From: Comamonadaceae bacterium PBBC1
GTDB lineage: Bacteria; Pseudomonadota; Gammaproteobacteria; Burkholderiales; Burkholderiaceae_C
Assembly: GCA_002256145.1 (NCBI GenBank)
Contig: NKIP01000008.1
Span: 1 to 64,000 of the forward strand
Reading direction: 5' to 3'
DNA: 64,000 nucleotides
Both the position numbers and the translations under genes were made by a program. This document shows, one piece after another, positions 19,198 to 28,687 of this stretch; within the stretch, counting starts at the first letter, position 1, and every line of letters starts with the position of its first letter. The notes below the pieces were generated by a model. It was not told the DNA's origin and did no database searches. It saw only the letters and a program-made list of their open reading frames with translations.

Positions 19198-20493
19198 ATG
19201 GTTCCTCATCTCGTCACCGCCCTGACCGGCCCTATCAATGAGCTCGAGCAGCGCATCCTCGACTCCATGCCCGCCATCGAGCGCTGGTTCCGTCTGGAGT
19301 GGATGGAGCACACGCCCCCGTTCTACACCTCGGTGGACATCCGCAATGCCGGCTTCAAGCTCGCGCCGGTGGACACCAATCTTTACCCCGGTGGCTGGAA
19401 CAACCTGACGCCCGAGATGTTGCCCTTGGCCGTGCAGGCCGCCCAAGCAGCCATCGAGAAGATCTGCCCCGAGGCTAAAAATCTGCTGATCATTCCCGAA
19501 AACCACACCCGCAATACTTTTTACCTGACCAATGTGGCGCAGTTGCAGCGCATCTTCCACATGGCAGGTCTGAACGTGCGCTTGGGCTCGATCAACCCCG
19601 AGATCAAGGAAACCACCACCATCGAGTTGCCCAACGGCGAGAGCGTGACCCTCGAGCCCGTGGTGCGCACCAAACACCGCCTGGGCCTGAAAGACTTTGA
19701 CCCCTGCACCATCTTGCTCAACAACGACCTGTCGGCCGGTGCCCCCGGCATTCTGGAAGAGTTGCACGAGCAATTTTTGCTGCCGCCCCTGCACGCCGGC
19801 TGGAGCGTGCGCCGCAAGACCAAGCATTTCCAGAGCTACGAAGAAGTGGCCAAGCGTTTTGGCAAGCTGCTGGGCATCGACCCCTGGCTGATCAACCCCA
19901 TGTTCAGCCAGTGTGGCGACGTGAACTTTGCCGAAGGCACGGGCATGGAATGCCTGCGCAGCAATGTGGACGCGCTGCTGACCAAGATCAAGCGCAAATA
20001 CAAGGAATACGGCATCAACGAAAAGCCGTTTGTGGTGGTCAAGGCCGACAACGGCACCTATGGCATGGGCATCATGACCGTGCGCGATGTGGCCGATCTG
20101 GACCAACTCAACCGCAAGACCCGCAACAAGATGAACGTCATCAAGGACGGTCAGACCGTCAACGACGTGATCATCCAAGAGGGTGTCTTGACCAACGAGC
20201 GCATCAACGACGCCGTGGCCGAGCCGGTGGTTTACATGATGGACCGCTACGTCGTGGGGGGCTTCTACCGTGTACATGCTGAACGCGGTGTGGACGAAAA
20301 TCTGAATGCCCCGGGCGCCAGCTTTGTGCCTTTGGCCTTTGCCGAAAGCCCGCATTTGCCCCAACCGGGCGTCAAGCCTGGGGCCAGCGTGCCCAACCGC
20401 TTTTACATGTATGGCGTCATCGGCCGCCTGGCCATGTTGGCAGCCAGCTATGAGCTGGAAGCGACCGACCCTGAGGCCGAGGTGTACGACTGA
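19198..20493 (+). CDS. gshA: Glutamate--cysteine ligase (proteobacterial GshA type)
   Basis: A 431-residue enzyme joining glutamate and cysteine, the first step of glutathione synthesis. It belongs to the family described from Acidithiobacillus and common in betaproteobacteria, which differs from E. coli GshA. Typical blocks are VDIRNAGFKLAPVDTNLYPGG, FEPEN-like IIPENHTRNTFY, and the ATP-grasp-like VVKADNGTYGMGIMTV. The start at 19198 has GAAGG six bases upstream; the upstream in-frame TTG at 19168 is less likely. gshB is not visible next to it. kup follows after about 110 bases. Confidence 0.92.
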   Translation: MVPHLVTALTGPINELEQRILDSMPAIERWFRLEWMEHTPPFYTSVDIRNAGFKLAPVDTNLYPGGWNNLTPEMLPLAVQAAQAAIEKICPEAKNLLIIPENHTRNTFYLTNVAQLQRIFHMAGLNVRLGSINPEIKETTTIELPNGESVTLEPVVRTKHRLGLKDFDPCTILLNNDLSAGAPGILEELHEQFLLPPLHAGWSVRRKTKHFQSYEEVAKRFGKLLGIDPWLINPMFSQCGDVNFAEGTGMECLRSNVDALLTKIKRKYKEYGINEKPFVVVKADNGTYGMGIMTVRDVADLDQLNRKTRNKMNVIKDGQTVNDVIIQEGVLTNERINDAVAEPVVYMMDRYVVGGFYRVHAERGVDENLNAPGASFVPLAFAESPHLPQPGVKPGASVPNRFYMYGVIGRLAMLAASYELEATDPEAEVYD

Positions 20494-20605
20494 AGTTGTT
20501 GCACTGCAACAAAATCACAAAATGAACGGTGACACAGGGCTCGAATCGGGCGCAAAATAGCCAGCTTGTTTGTCATCAGGCCTGTTTATACCCAGGCCCC
20601 TGCCT

Positions 20606-22474
20606 GTGTCCACTACCCGTTCTTCACTTGTCGCATTGACCTTGGGCGCCATTGGCGTGGTGTATGGCGACATCGGCACCAGTGTGCTGTATGCGATGAA
20701 AGAGGTCTTTGGCTCCGGCCATGTGCCTTTTACGCCGGCCAATGTTTACGGCATCCTCTCCATCTTCTTTTGGACCCTGACCACCATCGTGTCGGTCAAG
20801 TATGTGGTGTTGGTGCTGCGTGCCGACAACCACGGCGAAGGGGGGCTGGTGGCCATGTTGGCGCTTGCTTCGCAATCGGTCAAAGACAAACCGCAATTAC
20901 GCAAAGTGCTGTTGATCGTTGGCATTTTTGGAACCTGTCTTTTTTATGGTGACGGGGTCATCACACCCGCCATCTCGGTGCTGTCGGCTGTTGAAGGCTT
21001 GGAGATCATCTCCCCGACCTTCAAAAAGGCGGTGATCCCCCTCACGTTGGTCATTTTGTTCCTGCTGTTTTGGGTGCAAAAGCGGGGCACGGCGGGCATT
21101 GGCAAATTCTTTGGTCCGATCACGCTGGTCTGGTTTCTTGCCATCGCGGTCTTGGGCGTGTCGCACATCGTGCAGCGCCCCGAGATCTTGTTCGCCATCA
21201 GCCCCCACTATGCGCTGGGCTTCATGTGGAATGAGCCGGGCACCACCTTCATCATTTTGGGCGCGGTGGTCTTGTGTGTGACCGGGGGCGAAGCCTTGTA
21301 TGCCGACATGGGCCATTTCGGTAAAAAACCGATCCGCCTGGCTTGGTTCAGTGTGGTCATGCCTTGTTTGACTCTGAACTATTTTGGTCAAGGCGCGTTG
21401 CTTCTGGCCGAACCTGAAGCGGTCAAAAACCCGTTTTACATGATGGCTCCCGAATGGGCCTTGCTGCCACTGGTGGGTTTGGCCACCATGGCCACGGTGA
21501 TTGCATCGCAGGCGCTGATTTCAGGGGCTTTCAGTGTGACCAAACAGGTCATTCAATTGGGTTATTTGCCGCGCTTGCAAGTGCTGCACACCAGCGAGAC
21601 CGATACGGGGCAAATTTACATGCCCTTTGTCAATTGGGGCCTGTTTGTGGCCATCGTGCTGGCGGTGGTCATGTTCAAGTCGTCGAGCAATTTGGCTGCT
21701 GCTTACGGCATCGCGGTGTGCACCGACATGTTGATCACCACGGTGCTGACATTTTTCGTCATCCGCTATGCCTGGAAATTGCCACTGGCTCTGTGCATCG
21801 GTGCGACCGGTTTCTTCTTTGTGGTTGATCTGGCGTTTTGGGCTTCCAACATGTTCAAGTTGTTTGACGGAGGCTGGTTTCCCCTGCTCATTGGTGCAGC
21901 GGTGTTCACCCTCATGCTCACATGGCACGATGGGCGGCGACTGCTCAACGAGTCTTTGCGCACGGATGCTTTGCAGTTGGGCGATTTTCTGGAAGCGGTG
22001 TTCATTTCTCCCCCCACCCGGGTGGAGGGCACGGCCGTGTTCTTGACGGCCGAGACGGGGGCTGTGCCCAATGCCTTGTTGCACAACCTCAAGCACAACA
22101 AGGTTTTGCACGAAACCAATTTGTTTGTCACCGTGCGCAGCCACGAAGTGCCCCGTGTGGACGCTGCACAGCGCCTGGATGTCACGCCTTTGGGGCATGA
22201 ATGCTGGCAAGTCATTGTCAATTACGGCTTCAAAGACAATCCTGACCTGCCCTCTGCGCTGAGCAAAATCAAAGGAGAGGGCTACAAACTCGATCCGATG
22301 ATGACCAGTTATTTCCTGTCACGCGACATTGTGATTCCCACCATTGGTGGCGGCATGGCCACCTGGCGTGAAAAACTTTTTGCCCAGATGCACCACAACG
22401 CCAGTGCTGCGGCCGAATTTTTGAACTTGCCCACCAATGCGGTGGTTGAGTTGGGCTCCAAGATTGAAATTTAA
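20606..22474 (+). CDS. kup: Low-affinity potassium transporter Kup
   Basis: A KUP/HAK/KT-family K+:H+ symporter of the inner membrane. The signature [13 protein letters not shown] follows the start, then [33 protein letters not shown] and [13 protein letters not shown]. About twelve membrane helices and a soluble C-terminal domain are present. The GTG at 20606 yields 622 residues, the same length as E. coli Kup. A TTG at 20570 would add twelve unconserved residues. The Shine-Dalgarno is weak in both cases. The YqiA-like gene begins seven bases after the stop, suggesting one transcript. Confidence 0.93.
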   Translation: MSTTRSSLVALTLGAIGVVYGDIGTSVLYAMKEVFGSGHVPFTPANVYGILSIFFWTLTTIVSVKYVVLVLRADNHGEGGLVAMLALASQSVKDKPQLRKVLLIVGIFGTCLFYGDGVITPAISVLSAVEGLEIISPTFKKAVIPLTLVILFLLFWVQKRGTAGIGKFFGPITLVWFLAIAVLGVSHIVQRPEILFAISPHYALGFMWNEPGTTFIILGAVVLCVTGGEALYADMGHFGKKPIRLAWFSVVMPCLTLNYFGQGALLLAEPEAVKNPFYMMAPEWALLPLVGLATMATVIASQALISGAFSVTKQVIQLGYLPRLQVLHTSETDTGQIYMPFVNWGLFVAIVLAVVMFKSSSNLAAAYGIAVCTDMLITTVLTFFVIRYAWKLPLALCIGATGFFFVVDLAFWASNMFKLFDGGWFPLLIGAAVFTLMLTWHDGRRLLNESLRTDALQLGDFLEAVFISPPTRVEGTAVFLTAETGAVPNALLHNLKHNKVLHETNLFVTVRSHEVPRVDAAQRLDVTPLGHECWQVIVNYGFKDNPDLPSALSKIKGEGYKLDPMMTSYFLSRDIVIPTIGGGMATWREKLFAQMHHNASAAAEFLNLPTNAVVELGSKIEI

Positions 22475-22480
22475 GGCCCC

Positions 22481-23065
22481 GTGAGCACCACCCATCTGCT
22501 GTATTTGCACGGCTTCAGGTCGTCGCCGCAGTCGGCCAAAGCCCAAATCATGGCCCAGCGGGTGCAGACCTTGCACCCTGGTGTGACCTGGTGGTGTCCA
22601 CAGCTGCCCGCTTCGCCTGCACAAGCTGTTGCCCTCTTGCTGCAGGGCACGGCCGACTGGCCGCGCGGGCACATGGCGGTCATGGGGTCTTCACTTGGCG
22701 GCTTTTACGCCGCATGGCTGTCGGCACACCTGTCCATCCCAGCGGTGTTGATCAACCCGGCTGTGCACCCCTCGCGAGATCTGGCGCGATACATTGGCGA
22801 GCACCCGGTTTGGCAAGACCCGGCGCAAAGCATCTTTTTTGAACCTTCTTATGTCCAAGAGTTGGTGCAGCTCGAAAGCCAGCCCCCGCCCACCATGCCC
22901 TCAACCCTGGCCTTGATCGCCAAGGGAGACGAGGTGCTCGACTGGCGCGAGATGCTGGCCCGTCACCAAGCCGGTCAGGTGTGCTTGATCGAGGGCAGTG
23001 ACCACGCCCTGAGTGATTTTGAAGACCATTTGCCGCAAATTCTTGAATTTCTGCAGTTGGTGTGA
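22481..23065 (+). CDS. YqiA/YcfP family alpha/beta-fold hydrolase
   Basis: A 194-residue small alpha/beta hydrolase of the UPF0227/YqiA esterase group. It opens with LLYLHGFRSSPQSAKA, the family's first strand and oxyanion loop. The nucleophile elbow GSSLGG (Ser71) follows. A late Asp and His are in LIAKGDEVLDW and EGSDHALSDFEDH. Homologues hydrolyse short-chain esters in vitro; the physiological substrate is unknown. It starts with GTG seven bases after kup. Confidence 0.85.
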   Translation: MSTTHLLYLHGFRSSPQSAKAQIMAQRVQTLHPGVTWWCPQLPASPAQAVALLLQGTADWPRGHMAVMGSSLGGFYAAWLSAHLSIPAVLINPAVHPSRDLARYIGEHPVWQDPAQSIFFEPSYVQELVQLESQPPPTMPSTLALIAKGDEVLDWREMLARHQAGQVCLIEGSDHALSDFEDHLPQILEFLQLV

Positions 23066-23109
23066 AGCCCTAAGGGCTGAATGGCCGGGTGGCATGGGAA
23101 AATCCAGCC

Positions 23110-25164
23110 ATGTATGCATTTTTTGAAGAAGCCGGCAAATTCATGGCCGGACGGATCATGTCCGAAGCCGAGTCCTCTGCGCAGGTCGAACTCGACTCGG
23201 GCAAGCGGGTCAAGGTCAAATCGGCCTATTTGTTGCTCAAGTTCGACAAGCCCAGCCCTGCCGTTTTGATGAGCGAGGCCGCCGCCTTGAGCCAAAGCAT
23301 TGAGCTCGAACTGGCCTACGAGTGCGCTTCAGACGAAGAGTTTGGTTTTGGCGATTTGGCCAAGGACTATTTCAGCGCCAACGCCAGCACCACAGAGCAA
23401 GTGGCCGCCTTGCTGCGCTTGCACGAAGCGCCCCATTACTTTCGTCGGGGCAGTGCCAAGGGGCGCTTTCGCAAGGCACCCGCCGAGATCGTGCAGCAGG
23501 CTTTGCTGGCCATCGAGAAGAAAAAACAGATTCAAGCCCAAATAGACGCCTGGTCTGCCGAGCTGATGGCCGGCAGCTGCCCAGCCCCCATCCGCGAGCA
23601 GCTGTACAAAATCCTGTTTCGCCCCGACAAAAACACGCCCGAATACAAGGCCGTGGTCGAGGCCAGCAAAAGCAGCCAGACCGCGCCTTTGGACCTGCTG
23701 CAAAACGCGGGGGCCATCGCTTCGGCTTGGGATTTTCATTGGCAGCGTTTCTTGTTTGACCTGTTTCCCAAAGGCACCGGCTTTCCTCCCCTGCAAGCGC
23801 CCGCCATCCAGGACGAATTGCCGCTGGCACCCGTGCAGGCGTTTTCCATTGACGACTCGCACACCACCGAAATTGACGATGCTTTGTCGCTGCAAGGCCT
23901 GGGCACCGGCACGGTCACAGTGGGCATCCACATTGCCGCGCCTGGTTTGGCGCTGACGCCGGGCAGCCCCATCGACCAGTTGGGCCGTGCACGCCTGTCC
24001 ACCGTCTACATGCCGGGCTACAAAATCACCATGCTGCCCGACAGCGTGGTGCAGACCTACACGCTGATCGAAGGGCGCGACTGCCCGGCCGTGTCGCTGT
24101 ACGTGACCTTCAGTGAAGACACGCTGGAGGTGCAAAAGACCGAAACCCGCCTAGAGCGCGTGCCGATTCTGGTCAACCTGCGCCACGACCAGCTGGACGA
24201 TCGCATCACCCGAGAGTGGCTTGAAGGCGAGGACCCAAGCGACCATGCCGATGTGCCCGTGAGCCGCGCCACACTGGGTTTTTTCTGGCGTCTGGCCCAA
24301 ACCCTCAAGGCCCGGCGCGAAGTGGTGCGCGGCAAACCCGAGAACTTCAACCGCCCCGACTACAGCTTCAAGCTGGACCGGGCCAGCAACGACACCCCGC
24401 CTACCGGCGAAGAGACCGTGCTGATCGGCACCCGCAAACGCGGTGCCCCGCTGGACTTGATGGTGGCCGAGGCCATGATTTTGGCCAACAGCACTTGGGG
24501 CCAGTGGATGGCTCAGCTGGGGGTGCCCGGCATCTACCGCAGCCAAGCCAGCTTGGCCCCGGGCGTCAAGGTGCGCATGGGCACCAAGGCCTTGCCGCAT
24601 GCGGGCATTGGTGTGCCCAGCTATGCCTGGAGCACCTCGCCGCTGCGCCGTTACACCGACCTGGTCAACCAGTGGCAAATCATCGCCTGCGCCAAGCATG
24701 GGGCTACCGCTGCGCTGGCTGCGCCCTTCAAGCCCAAAGACGCCGAATTGTTCTCGATCATCAGCGGCTTTGATGCCGCATACAGCGCCTACAACAGCGT
24801 GCAGTCCAGCATGGAGCGCTACTGGACGCTGCGCCATGTGCAGCAGCAAAGCATGGACGAGTTGGACGCCAGCCTGGTCAAGGAAATGGGCGGCGGCAGC
24901 TGGCTGGTGCGTGCCGACACCTTGCCGCTGATGTTCAGTGTCATGGGTGCCCAGGGTCTGGCCCGGGGAGCACATGTGCGTGTCAAGCTCGGCGAGATTG
25001 ACCTGATGGCACTGGATGTGAGTGGCACCGTGATCGCGCACCTCGATGCAGACAACCCCGTGGATTGTGATGCGGAAGAAGCCGAGGAAGACGATGTCCT
25101 GCCCGCAGGACCTGTGACCATTGCTGTGGACCTTCAGGACAGCACACAAAGCCATGAAAACTGA
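23110..25164 (+). CDS. RNB domain-containing ribonuclease (RNase II family)
   Basis: A 684-residue 3'-5' exoribonuclease of the RNase II/RNase R superfamily. The RNB catalytic centre is seen at residues 248-257 (DDSHTTEIDD), whose acidic residues bind Mg2+. The later SPLRRYTDLVNQWQ block is a family signature. The N-terminal part is not the classical cold-shock domain of RNase R, and the C-terminal S1-like part is short, as in the betaproteobacterial RNB protein group. The ATG at 23110 is preferred over a GTG at 23089. Its last bases overlap the next gene. Confidence 0.9.
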   Translation: MYAFFEEAGKFMAGRIMSEAESSAQVELDSGKRVKVKSAYLLLKFDKPSPAVLMSEAAALSQSIELELAYECASDEEFGFGDLAKDYFSANASTTEQVAALLRLHEAPHYFRRGSAKGRFRKAPAEIVQQALLAIEKKKQIQAQIDAWSAELMAGSCPAPIREQLYKILFRPDKNTPEYKAVVEASKSSQTAPLDLLQNAGAIASAWDFHWQRFLFDLFPKGTGFPPLQAPAIQDELPLAPVQAFSIDDSHTTEIDDALSLQGLGTGTVTVGIHIAAPGLALTPGSPIDQLGRARLSTVYMPGYKITMLPDSVVQTYTLIEGRDCPAVSLYVTFSEDTLEVQKTETRLERVPILVNLRHDQLDDRITREWLEGEDPSDHADVPVSRATLGFFWRLAQTLKARREVVRGKPENFNRPDYSFKLDRASNDTPPTGEETVLIGTRKRGAPLDLMVAEAMILANSTWGQWMAQLGVPGIYRSQASLAPGVKVRMGTKALPHAGIGVPSYAWSTSPLRRYTDLVNQWQIIACAKHGATAALAAPFKPKDAELFSIISGFDAAYSAYNSVQSSMERYWTLRHVQQQSMDELDASLVKEMGGGSWLVRADTLPLMFSVMGAQGLARGAHVRVKLGEIDLMALDVSGTVIAHLDADNPVDCDAEEAEEDDVLPAGPVTIAVDLQDSTQSHEN

Positions 25165-26080
25165 TGCCATGGCCGATGGGCCCAAGTCAAGCGCCCCGGC
25201 GCAAACCACCAAGCCATCCCCCCACCGGGGTTTGATTTGGGCATTGTCACTCTCCGTGGCGGTGCATTTGAGTTTGGTGACTTTGCGCTTTGCCGCCCCC
25301 GAAACCTACAACCGCGTCTTTCAGGACACGCCTCTTGAAGTGATGCTTGTCAATGCCCGCAGTGACGAGGCCCCACAAAAAGCACAGGCCTTGGCACAGG
25401 TCCGTTTGGCTGGGGGTGGCGAGGTGCCTCAAGTGCGCATCGCCAGCTCGCCCTTGCCGCCGGCCTTGAATCCGGATCCTGGCACCGACATCAGCGCAAT
25501 GCAGCGCCAGATTGAGGCACTCAAAATGCAGCAAATGCGTTTGCTTACACAACTCAAGGACGAGTTGTCGGTGCTGACCCGAGAAAACGCCGGTGACAAA
25601 AAGGACGGCCCTGACCGCCAAGCCCGCGAGCAACGCCAACAACAGTTGGCTCGGCAGTTGGCCCAGATTGAGCAACGTGTCGACCAAACTCAGGGTTCGG
25701 CCCGCAAGCGCTACATCAGCCCCGCCACACAAGAGGTGGCTTATGCGCTGTACTACGATAAATTGCGCCGGACCATCGAGTACCAAGGCACCTTGAATTT
25801 TCCGGAAGCCAACGGACAAAAAATATACGGGCAGCTCACCATGGTGATCACGGTGGACAGTCGGGGCAGATTGTTGTCGACCGAGGTGGCCAAGCCATCG
25901 GGCACCCCCATGCTTGATGAACGGGCCGTGGCCATTGTGCGCAGTGCTGCGCCTTTTGGTGTGTTTACCTCCAAAATGCGCCAGCAGGCCGACCAAATTG
26001 TGGTCGTCACCCGGTTTGATTTTTCCCGGGACAACACCCTGGAAACGCGCATGCAAGCGCAAGAAAAAGCCAAACCTTGA
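25154..26080 (+). CDS. TonB-family energy transducer
   Basis: A 308-residue protein with an N-terminal membrane anchor (about residues 26-44: LIWALSLSVAVHLSLVTL). A charged, Gln-rich stretch likely to be coiled-coil (about 118-185) follows, then a C-terminal TonB domain (VAYALYYDKLRRTIEY, then MVITVDSRGRLLSTEV and GTPMLDERAVAIVRSAAPF). Such proteins span the periplasm and pass proton-motive force from ExbB/ExbD to outer-membrane receptors. No Pro-rich spacer is seen. It overlaps the ribonuclease gene by eleven bases, implying translational coupling. An alternative ATG lies at 25169. Confidence 0.82.
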   Translation: MKTDAMADGPKSSAPAQTTKPSPHRGLIWALSLSVAVHLSLVTLRFAAPETYNRVFQDTPLEVMLVNARSDEAPQKAQALAQVRLAGGGEVPQVRIASSPLPPALNPDPGTDISAMQRQIEALKMQQMRLLTQLKDELSVLTRENAGDKKDGPDRQAREQRQQQLARQLAQIEQRVDQTQGSARKRYISPATQEVAYALYYDKLRRTIEYQGTLNFPEANGQKIYGQLTMVITVDSRGRLLSTEVAKPSGTPMLDERAVAIVRSAAPFGVFTSKMRQQADQIVVVTRFDFSRDNTLETRMQAQEKAKP

Positions 26081-26116
26081 GACTGTGCAAGGTTTAACGA
26101 ACACCGAAAGATTGTG

Positions 26117-26851
26117 ATGCGTGCCCTTGGCCGATGGTTGTTGTTGGTGTTGTTGGCCGCGTTGGGCCTGCAGTTGTTTTTTGCCCTGCGCATTGTGAGC
26201 ATGAACTGGTGGATGCCCGAATCCACCACGTTTCAACGCTCCCAAGCTTGGCAGATCGTGCAACGCCAAGGTGTGCTGCCCTGGCGGCAGGAGTCGGTGC
26301 CGATGGCGGCTGTGGCCACCACTTTGCAGCGTGCCGTGATCGCCTCCGAAGACGGGGCCTTCACCCAGCACAAAGGGGTTTGGTGGCAGTCTTTGGAAAA
26401 AGCGTGGGAGAAAAATGCCAAGGCCAAAGCATTGGCTGACAAAAAAACGCAAAACCAAGCGGGCAAGCCGCCGGTCACCGCAAAAATTGTGGGCGGCTCG
26501 ACCATCACCCAACAATTGGCCAAGAACCTTTTTTTGTCCGGTGAGCGCACCCTGCTGCGCAAGGGACAAGAAATGTTGATCACCCTGACTCTGGAGGCGT
26601 TTTTGAGCAAACGCCGCATTCTGGAGATTTACCTCAACAGCGTGGAGTGGGGTGAAGGGGTGTTTGGTGCACAAGCCGCTGCACAGCATTACTTTCGCAA
26701 AAACGCCTCGCGTCTGAGCGCATGGGAGGCTGCCCGTTTGTCGGTGATGCTGCCCCGCCCGCGTTATTTTGAAAAGTTGCCCCAATCGCCTTATTTGGCA
26801 AGCCGTGCCGAAACCATCACCGCGCGCATGAACGATGTGGTTTTGCCATGA
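26117..26851 (+). CDS. mtgA: Monofunctional biosynthetic peptidoglycan transglycosylase
   Basis: A 244-residue GT51-family enzyme that polymerises lipid II into glycan strands. The N-terminal membrane anchor ([17 protein letters not shown]) precedes the GT51 domain. Catalytic Glu78 lies in IASEDGAF, and the [15 protein letters not shown] and [10 protein letters not shown] motifs are intact. There is no transpeptidase domain, which defines MtgA. The ATG at 26117 is preferred over an adjacent in-frame GTG. The stop overlaps the ruvC start (ATGA). Confidence 0.94.
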   Translation: MRALGRWLLLVLLAALGLQLFFALRIVSMNWWMPESTTFQRSQAWQIVQRQGVLPWRQESVPMAAVATTLQRAVIASEDGAFTQHKGVWWQSLEKAWEKNAKAKALADKKTQNQAGKPPVTAKIVGGSTITQQLAKNLFLSGERTLLRKGQEMLITLTLEAFLSKRRILEIYLNSVEWGEGVFGAQAAAQHYFRKNASRLSAWEAARLSVMLPRPRYFEKLPQSPYLASRAETITARMNDVVLP

Positions 26852-27429
26852 GCTCGCTGACCTCTGCAGCACCCTCGACTTTGCGGATTTTGGGGATTGA
26901 TCCGGGTCTGCAAACCACGGGATTTGGCGTGCTCGACATGAGCGGCTCCAAACTCCAGTATGTGGCCAGCGGCGTGATCGAGACCACGCGGGAAGAAATG
27001 GGCAATTTGCCAGCGCGCTTGAAAGTCATCTACGACGGTATACGCGAGATCAAAGCACGTTACCAACCGGATGTGGCTTCGGTCGAGATTGTGTTTGTGA
27101 ACATCAACCCGCAAGCGACCTTGCTTTTGGGGCAAGCCCGTGGTTGCTGTGTGACGGCCTTGGTGTCATGCGACTTGCCTGTGGCCGAATACACCGCCTT
27201 GCAAATGAAGCAGTCGGTCACCGGCCATGGCCGGGCGGCCAAGTCGCAGGTGCAGGAAATGGTCAAGCGTTTGTTGCACTTGCCTGTGTTGCCCCGGCAA
27301 GATGCCGCTGATGCTTTGGGCATGGCCATCACCCATGCCCACGCCAGCCCCTCGATGAACAAATTGGCCGCACAAGGCGTTCTCAACCGCAAAACCCACG
27401 GCATGTTCAGAAGCGGCCGCAGTCACTGA
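26848..27429 (+). CDS. ruvC: Crossover junction endodeoxyribonuclease RuvC
   Basis: A 193-residue Holliday-junction resolvase acting with RuvAB. The four acidic catalytic residues are seen: Asp18 in GIDPG, Glu80 in VEIVF, and Asp152 and Asp155 in DAADALG. Their spacing equals that of E. coli RuvC (Asp7, Glu66, Asp138, Asp141). The N-terminus is extended by about eleven residues. The start overlaps the mtgA stop (ATGA). ruvA and ruvB are not adjacent. The gene is convergent with scpA. Confidence 0.95.
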   Translation: MSSLTSAAPSTLRILGIDPGLQTTGFGVLDMSGSKLQYVASGVIETTREEMGNLPARLKVIYDGIREIKARYQPDVASVEIVFVNINPQATLLLGQARGCCVTALVSCDLPVAEYTALQMKQSVTGHGRAAKSQVQEMVKRLLHLPVLPRQDAADALGMAITHAHASPSMNKLAAQGVLNRKTHGMFRSGRSH

Positions 27430-27506
27430 GGCTGGCGGCTCTTCAAAAGTAAAACTCGCCCTTTGGCCTGGGCAAATTTCTGACACTCGCTTGATCTGTT
27501 ACAGGC

Positions 27507-28358
27507 TCAATTGGGGGTGTAAGCCAAGCGCACGTAAATGGGGGCGAAGGCCTCGGCTTGGGTGATTTCGACCAAGGTTTCCTTGGCCAATTCGAGCAAA
27601 GCGATGAAGGTCACCACCAGCACGGGGGTGCCCAAGCTGGCATCGAACAAGTTTTCGAATTCGACAAACTTGCGACCTTGCAGGTGCTTAAGCACGATGC
27701 TCATGTGCTCTCGGACACTGAGCTCTTCCCGGCTGATTTTGTGGTGTTGCACCAAGTTGGCACGTCGCAAAATATCTTGCCACGCTGATTGCAACTCGCC
27801 CATGCTCACGTCTGGAAAACGCGGTTGCAGGCTTTGTTCGATGTGCACTTGGGCCTGCAAAAAATCCCGACCATAGTGTGGAATGAGGTTCAGCTGCATG
27901 GAGGCCAATTTCATCTGCTCGTACTCCAGCAGACGTCGCACCAACTCGGCACGCGGGTCCTCGGCCTCTTCGCCCTCGGCGACTTTTTTGGGTGGCAGCA
28001 GCATGCGCGACTTGATCTCGATCAGCATGGCCGCCATCAACAGGTATTCGGCAGCCAATTCCAGGTTGCGTGCCCGGATTTCATCCACATAACTCAGGTA
28101 CTGACGGGTCACGCCCGCCATGGGAATATCGAGAATGTTGAAGTTTTGCTTGCGAATCAGGTAAAGCAGCAAGTCCAGCGGACCCTCAAACGCTTCCAAA
28201 AAGACCTCCAGCGCATCCGGTGGGATGTACAGGTCCGTGGGCATGGCGAAAAGGGGCTCACCATACAAGCGAGCCAGAGCCACTTGGTCCACCACATGGG
28301 GCATGGCCTGGGCTTGCTCAAGTTGTGCTGGCGGCAGTTCCTTGGGGGCAGTGCTCAT
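27507..28358 (-). CDS. scpA: Segregation and condensation protein A
   Basis: A 283-residue kleisin that bridges SMC heads with ScpB in chromosome condensation. The FEGPLDLLLYLIRKQNFNILDIPMA region is the hallmark ScpA N-terminal segment, followed by YLLMAAMLIEIKSRMLLP. The C-terminal winged-helix part contains VTFIALLELAKETLVEITQ. The first 45 residues before the core are a betaproteobacterial extension. The DUF3460 gene lies just upstream on the same strand, a common pairing in Burkholderiales. scpB is not adjacent. Confidence 0.93.
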   Translation of the reverse strand: MSTAPKELPPAQLEQAQAMPHVVDQVALARLYGEPLFAMPTDLYIPPDALEVFLEAFEGPLDLLLYLIRKQNFNILDIPMAGVTRQYLSYVDEIRARNLELAAEYLLMAAMLIEIKSRMLLPPKKVAEGEEAEDPRAELVRRLLEYEQMKLASMQLNLIPHYGRDFLQAQVHIEQSLQPRFPDVSMGELQSAWQDILRRANLVQHHKISREELSVREHMSIVLKHLQGRKFVEFENLFDASLGTPVLVVTFIALLELAKETLVEITQAEAFAPIYVRLAYTPN

Positions 28359-28405
28359 GGGGGGAGAGGGGGCGTTCAGCAGAGGGGCAGGTGCCTGCGA
28401 CGTGT

Positions 28406-28609
28406 TCAGGCCAGGGTCTGGTACACGTAAGGCTTTTGGGCCACACGTCCGTCTTTGAATGCTTGCTGATCGTCACGGCTGATGGATTTGTCCCACAACA
28501 GGGCGCGACCTTGACGTTGTTGTGCTTCCAGTTGGGGATGTTCGCGCTTGAGTTGTTCAATGAATTGTGTAGTGTCCGAAACGTAGTCGGGGCGGCGAAA
28601 AATGGACAT
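28406..28609 (-). CDS. DUF3460 family small protein
   Basis: A 67-residue protein starting MSIFRRPDYVSD and ending QKPYVYQTLA, which matches the DUF3460 family of betaproteobacterial small proteins of unknown function. The ATG at 28609 is preferred because the conserved sequence begins there; the frame is open upstream for 19 unconserved residues. The protein is charged, without membrane segment or signal peptide. It precedes scpA by 47 bases on the same strand, so the two are probably co-transcribed. Confidence 0.82.
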   Translation of the reverse strand: MSIFRRPDYVSDTTQFIEQLKREHPQLEAQQRQGRALLWDKSISRDDQQAFKDGRVAQKPYVYQTLA

Positions 28610-28687
28610 GGGGGAAGTTCCGTTCGGAAAAAGAAAACTGAGCGCAGACCACGGCACAAACTCCAAGACTGTGCTGAGGACTGCATT

